A DNA stretch of 64,000 bases from Solea solea (taxonomy: Eukaryota > Chordata > Actinopteri > Pleuronectiformes > Soleidae): contig NC_081140.1 in the NCBI RefSeq assembly GCF_958295425.1, positions 9,679,698 to 9,743,697 on the forward strand, read 5' to 3'. Both the position numbers and the translations under genes were made by a program. The notes beneath the pieces are model-generated. The model saw only the letters and a program-made list of their open reading frames with translations. It was not told the origin of the DNA and searched no databases. Positions 59,878-64,000 of this stretch are shown here, piece by piece (position 1 is the first letter of the stretch; the number at the start of each line of letters is the position of its first letter).

Positions 59878-61387
59878 ATGACGTCGTGTCCAAAAAAGGT
59901 CAGTGTCTCCTGTAACTTTACCTGGTCTCACTCTCAGCTGTGTTGTTTTTCTGTATAATGATAATAATAATAAGAATAATAATAATATTAATGTATAACT
60001 TAATGTCTGTATTATCACAGCAATTCACATTTTCATTATTGTATTTCTTTAATTAAACAGGCAGCTGCTAATTGGCTTGACAGAGCCAGACTCACTGTGA
60101 ACAGGTGAGTGACACAAACAAATGTATTGAAGTGTTCGTGTGCAATGGCAAAACAATTTAAAACTATTGCATTTGTTGTTTGCAGATTAAAAACAAACCC
60201 AATGCTTTGTTGGTCATGGGTTTAGTTTGCATATTGTGTAAAATCTAGTGTGGGTTTCACAACATGTTTCCGTTTTTAACAAATGTGAAGCAAATAAATG
60301 ATGATGATACCCACTGGCAGCTGAACTAGATTATAATACTTCCCTGCCATCGAATAGACGCTTTAACAAAGGATTAGTATCGGCAGTGAATTGACAAATT
60401 CAGCTCATATAAAAAAAAATTGTGGCATGAAACTAAAAAAAAGCAATTAGAGCAATTCTGAGGACATTAATTCACTCTCTTTGTTCACTGTTGCATTCTC
60501 ACTCAACGTGTAAAACTGTGCAGCACTTGACACCATTACCAGCCTGCAGAAGATGCTAGTGAATGCAAATGATGACTCAAACACCTCACAACCTGTTTTG
60601 TTTTCTTGGCTTTTAACACAATGTGGATGTTGCAACTCCTTGGTCAGTTGTCTGGTTTTATTTTAAGTGCTGTAAATAAAAGTGGATGCAATTGGAAGGC
60701 TTCAGAGTGGGCTGACTCTAACTTTTTATTTTCTTTCAGGTTGATCTTCATGAAGATCTTCAAACAGTAAGCGGCATTGTTATTGCTCTGGGTGGTCGCC
60801 GTACCCCCACCTTGTTTGGCTGCTCTGTATGTACAGTATTTATCATTCTCACACTTTTATCATGCTGATCCATCTGTATGTCCAACATGTCTGTCTTTCT
60901 GCTTCTCTCTGTTGAATATTCTGGAGTTGGAAGTTGGCAGCTGGATAAGAACTGCTTTTTGAAACGGTGATTTCAGACTTGTTGTCTTCCCATGTGCGAT
61001 ATAAGCTTTTCTAGGAGCAATTGTGCTCCTGTTTTTGTTCTAAATATGTACTGAGACTGATCTTTGGTCCTGGTCAAATGTTTTAGTTTGGAACTGCTGA
61101 ACATGTGATCTGAATAACATGGGTTAAGCGGTGTGGTGTATTGGCTGAAGAGTGTTGGCATCCTGTTTGATAGCAGGGTAATGGATGCATCAAACCAAGT
61201 TTTTTTTGTGTGTGTGGAACTTTTTGTAGACTTGGAAAGAACTGCAGTAATGATGCCTTTTTAACATAAGCTCATTGGTTCTTATTGCAGTAGCTGGTCA
61301 ACTTTTGTTGTTGTGTGGTCTTTATCAAGAGTCAAAACTTTGCCATTGTGCCATGAATCTATGTTTTTATCCATTAAGCTTGATTAA
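59878..61387 (+). other. Speculative small spliced transcript
   Basis: Four segments bordered by canonical splice signals join in one frame: 59878-59898 (ATG to an AAG|GTCAGT donor), 60061-60104 (acceptor AATTAAACAG, donor GTGAGT), 60740-60766 (acceptor TTCTTTCAG, donor GTAAGC) and 61291-61387 (acceptor TTATTGCAG, ending TAA). The product would be about 62 residues with no family resemblance. Two segments are only 44 and 27 bases, which is unusual. Chance is a serious alternative; a non-coding RNA using some of these sites is another. Confidence 0.15.
59956..59990. repeat. (AAT)n microsatellite
   Basis: An imperfect AAT tract of about 35 bases. Confidence 0.85.
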
Positions 61388-62391
61388 TTTTGATGAACGA
61401 ACATTTTTAGGTGTATGTAAGTGTCATTTTTATTCTTATTTGCATGGCTGCCATAATGGCCTACCTATACATCTCTTGACTTCTGGACTACTTCACAAAT
61501 GTGCCTAGAGTTTTGGTAGTAACTATATAACCGCACTATATATTATACTACATTATAATACAACACTTTACCAGACACTATAGGCAGTTGGCCTGTTCTT
61601 TGTATTGTCATTGAAAGTCCATTTTAAATCTCTGAATACCATATTGGGCTTCTAGTTCCCACTAGGTTGCATGTTAACTTGTGTGTTTGCAAGTTTTTGT
61701 TCAGTATACTTAATTAAGAACGTACATAAAGATAAATGAGTCTACAAGAGGACAGTTGGTGGATTGCAGAAATGAGATGCAATAATGAACAAGAAAGATA
61801 GGAAAACTTTACAAAGGCAATGTTGGCAAAAAAACAAAAAAAAAAGTGAATCAAATGAGAACCAGGTCATTATTTTAAGAATTAAGAAATTGAACATGTC
61901 CATATTGGTGAAATGTATGATGATCAATAGGAATTAAGGGAAACAATAGACTAGTCAATTCCTTCAAGGGTTTCAACTGTGGTGACTGTGTAATGGTATG
62001 TATAGAGAGGAAGGAAGTGTTTTTCTATATAGATAATGTTTTATGATCACCTTCGTAGGACACAATTCAGCAAACTTACTCTATGAATCCCTAAAAAAAT
62101 GCACTTGCACATCATTATAATAATCTCTTTAAAAACAAGAGGTTCCTCGCATCTTTGGTGCCCGGCTAGTTTCAGACCCAGTCACCTTCAGTGTTCAGGC
62201 TGTACTAAAAGTAAACACATGTTATCCTTGTAACGGTTGTCATGGGGATGTACTGGCATACAAAACAAAACAAGTTGACAGGCAGGTAGGCCACGCCACG
62301 CAGTTATTGTCTGTGATGAATAAAATGAAATGGCTTATACATTTGGAAGATTTTTTTTTATTGTTTTGTTGTATCTTGATTTACAGTAGTG

Positions 62392-62416
62392 ACACACACA
62401 CACACACACACACACC
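62392..62416. repeat. (CA)n microsatellite
   Basis: A perfect CA tract of 25 bases in downstream non-coding sequence. Confidence 0.95.
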
Positions 62417-64000
62417 GTTGTTTTATCAATTCTGGGCTTGTGCCACTGAACTTTGGCCTGAAAATATAAGAAAAAAAGCAAAATGATCTCAAGTATGAAT
62501 GCAGGTTATTTTACCAAAACAACATAAAAATGATAGCAAAAAAAAGCACTCGCGGATGGTAGAACAAAACAGAATGTATGGTATGTGTACAATATTTCTC
62601 ATGAATGTCTGTTAGTATCAGTTGAGGCTCTAAACACATACACACAAAGTCCCTCATGGAGAAACTACACACACACACACACATGCATGCTAGAGCAGCA
62701 GAGATAACATTCATCCCTTGGGTCTGCATGTAAAAGCAGTTTATAAATGATTGTCTTTCGCTGAAGCCAGAAGACATTAATGCAGAGCATCTGTGGGTGT
62801 CAGCGGGGGAGATATATGCATTTCTAAGCGCTGCCATGTTTTTTTATTTACCTGTGGATGAATAAAGAGATGATTTATCAATTCACCTCTTGTGTTCCCC
62901 ACTCTCTCTCATTCCTCCTCTCGAGAATTAATCAGCTGTCTGACACATGCACCAAGGCAGGGAGCAAAGGAGACGGAGAGCGAGATAGGGGGAACACGAT
63001 GGGATGGAGGGGGCCGAGAGGGATAAGGGTGGCACGAGTCAAATTGGAAACATGTCCTTTCAACGTGTCCTATCTGAGCATTTTATCTGTGAAAAGAGGC
63101 ACAAGGGGGATGACTCCCATTGTTCAAAGACCTAACTCAATTTGGCGTTTTAAACCGTGGCCATCTCTTAAAAAAAGTCTAACCACAACTACAGTGCCTG
63201 CTGAGAAATGGTATCGCAGTGCACAGCTCCTCTCCCAACACCTGCAACTCATCCAGGACGGAAACCAAGGGGGAGGAGGGGGAGAGAAAGCCCCCCTTTC
63301 TTTTATTTGAACTGTCATTTAACACAAAAGTAATATTAAAATTGATCATTTTGAAATTTAGGGTCCATATCAAATACTGCACACTCCTTTGTTTAACAAG
63401 AAGGACTGATGTGCACACATCACCAAACCTCTTTTTTTTTATTTTATTTATTTTTTTGTTAATCTTGACTATGGTGGGATTGGATCCAGATGGAGCACCT
63501 GATTTATCTGACCTCCTTTAACTGGCTTTTCCTGTGAGCTAAAACGGTCGGTGAGACAAAGCACAGATCTGGGAATTAAATAATCAATGAAAATTGTCTT
63601 GACGCGTGTGTCTAGTTGAGTGTCATTCTTATAATGATTAAGAAATCTAATATCTGGGTGACAATTGGTGCTCTTGATCCTTTTTTTTTTTTTAACCATA
63701 CAGACATACTTCCTACTCTCATAGTGTAATTGGCAACAACACTAAGTGCTGTAACAAAATAGCTGTTTGTGAGACTCGTGTTTCTGTTCAAAGTGCAGCA
63801 CACAAATACATTTCGGTACAAAAAAGTTGTCTAGTGACAGCTTGACTGAATTATGGATCCACTCATTGCAAGTGTTGAGGCAAGAGGAGGTTGTGTTGTA
63901 TTATCCAAAAGCAAGGTGGAATACCTTACACCAAGTTGGGTTAACCTAACAGGAAACCTGGAGGATACACCCTATTAGGCCTGTACTTCCTGCTACTTTG

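Larger units (their letters stand above)
46613..64000. other. Downstream non-coding region
   Basis: No gene could be firmly recognised over 17 kb. The contents are a dead Tc1-like fragment, TA, CT, GA, CA, AAAAT and AAT simple repeats, a CCAAT-box cluster near 51.5 kb, a GC-richer stretch at about 57,000-57,260 and a speculative set of small exon-like segments at 59.8-61.4 kb. The next gene on this side must lie beyond the window. Confidence 0.65.

Noticed and set aside
61128..61200. Faint resemblance to a tRNA-derived SINE head (GGTGTATTGGCTGAAGAGTG)
   Set aside because: Similarity to common fish SINEs is too weak by eye and no B-box consensus follows.
62858..63310. Plus-strand open frame of 150 codons
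   Set aside because: There is no recognisable domain, no coding-like composition and no neighbouring exon signals; likely chance.
1..64000. CRISPR arrays, operons or other prokaryotic or viral systems
   Set aside because: The sequence is vertebrate nuclear DNA; the repeats are microsatellites and transposon remnants, and no coding sequence of such systems was seen.

Overview
This window is vertebrate nuclear DNA, most likely from a percomorph teleost fish. Genes are split by GT-AG introns, the sequence is AT-leaning and rich in CA, GT, GA and TA microsatellites, and it carries fish-type repeat remnants: a Tc1-like transposase fragment, a short inverted-repeat element with ends near TAAAGGWCCMGTGTG, and retroposon tails with TTTATTGGCATG. 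Only one protein-coding gene can be supported: ets1, on the plus strand, encoding the ETS-family transcription factor Ets-1.

Layout. 1-11,650 is non-coding sequence upstream of ets1, with two CTCF-like motifs and a truncated inverted-repeat element. 11,650-13,300 holds the distal promoter region and the first coding exon of the long isoform. A second long-isoform exon lies at 16,234-16,381. A proximal promoter with its own first exon (24,499-24,559) starts the short, p54-type isoform. Seven shared coding exons follow at 35,370-35,489, 36,194-36,394, 36,696-36,773, 37,095-37,340, 38,579-38,839, 42,942-43,060 and 43,353-43,568. A 3' UTR of about 3 kb runs to near 46,585. 46,600-64,000 is non-coding as far as I can tell, with a dead Tc1-like fragment, simple repeats, a CCAAT-box cluster near 51.5 kb and a speculative small spliced transcript at 59.8-61.4 kb.

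Function. Two promoters give proteins of 485 and 433 residues. They differ only in the N-terminus and share the MAPK-site region, the PNT (SAM) domain, the activation region, the serine-rich autoinhibitory exon and the C-terminal ETS DNA-binding domain. Both alternative first-exon sets end in the same intron phase, so both join the shared exons in frame. The five internal shared exons are all multiples of three with phase-1 borders, so skipping any of them keeps frame, as in the mammalian p42 form. All exon joins were read by hand. Promoters, enhancer-like blocks and miRNA sites are inference from motifs. I found no clearly new biological system; the best leads are the promoter architecture, a transposon carrying YY1 motifs beside the proximal promoter, and several palindromes.
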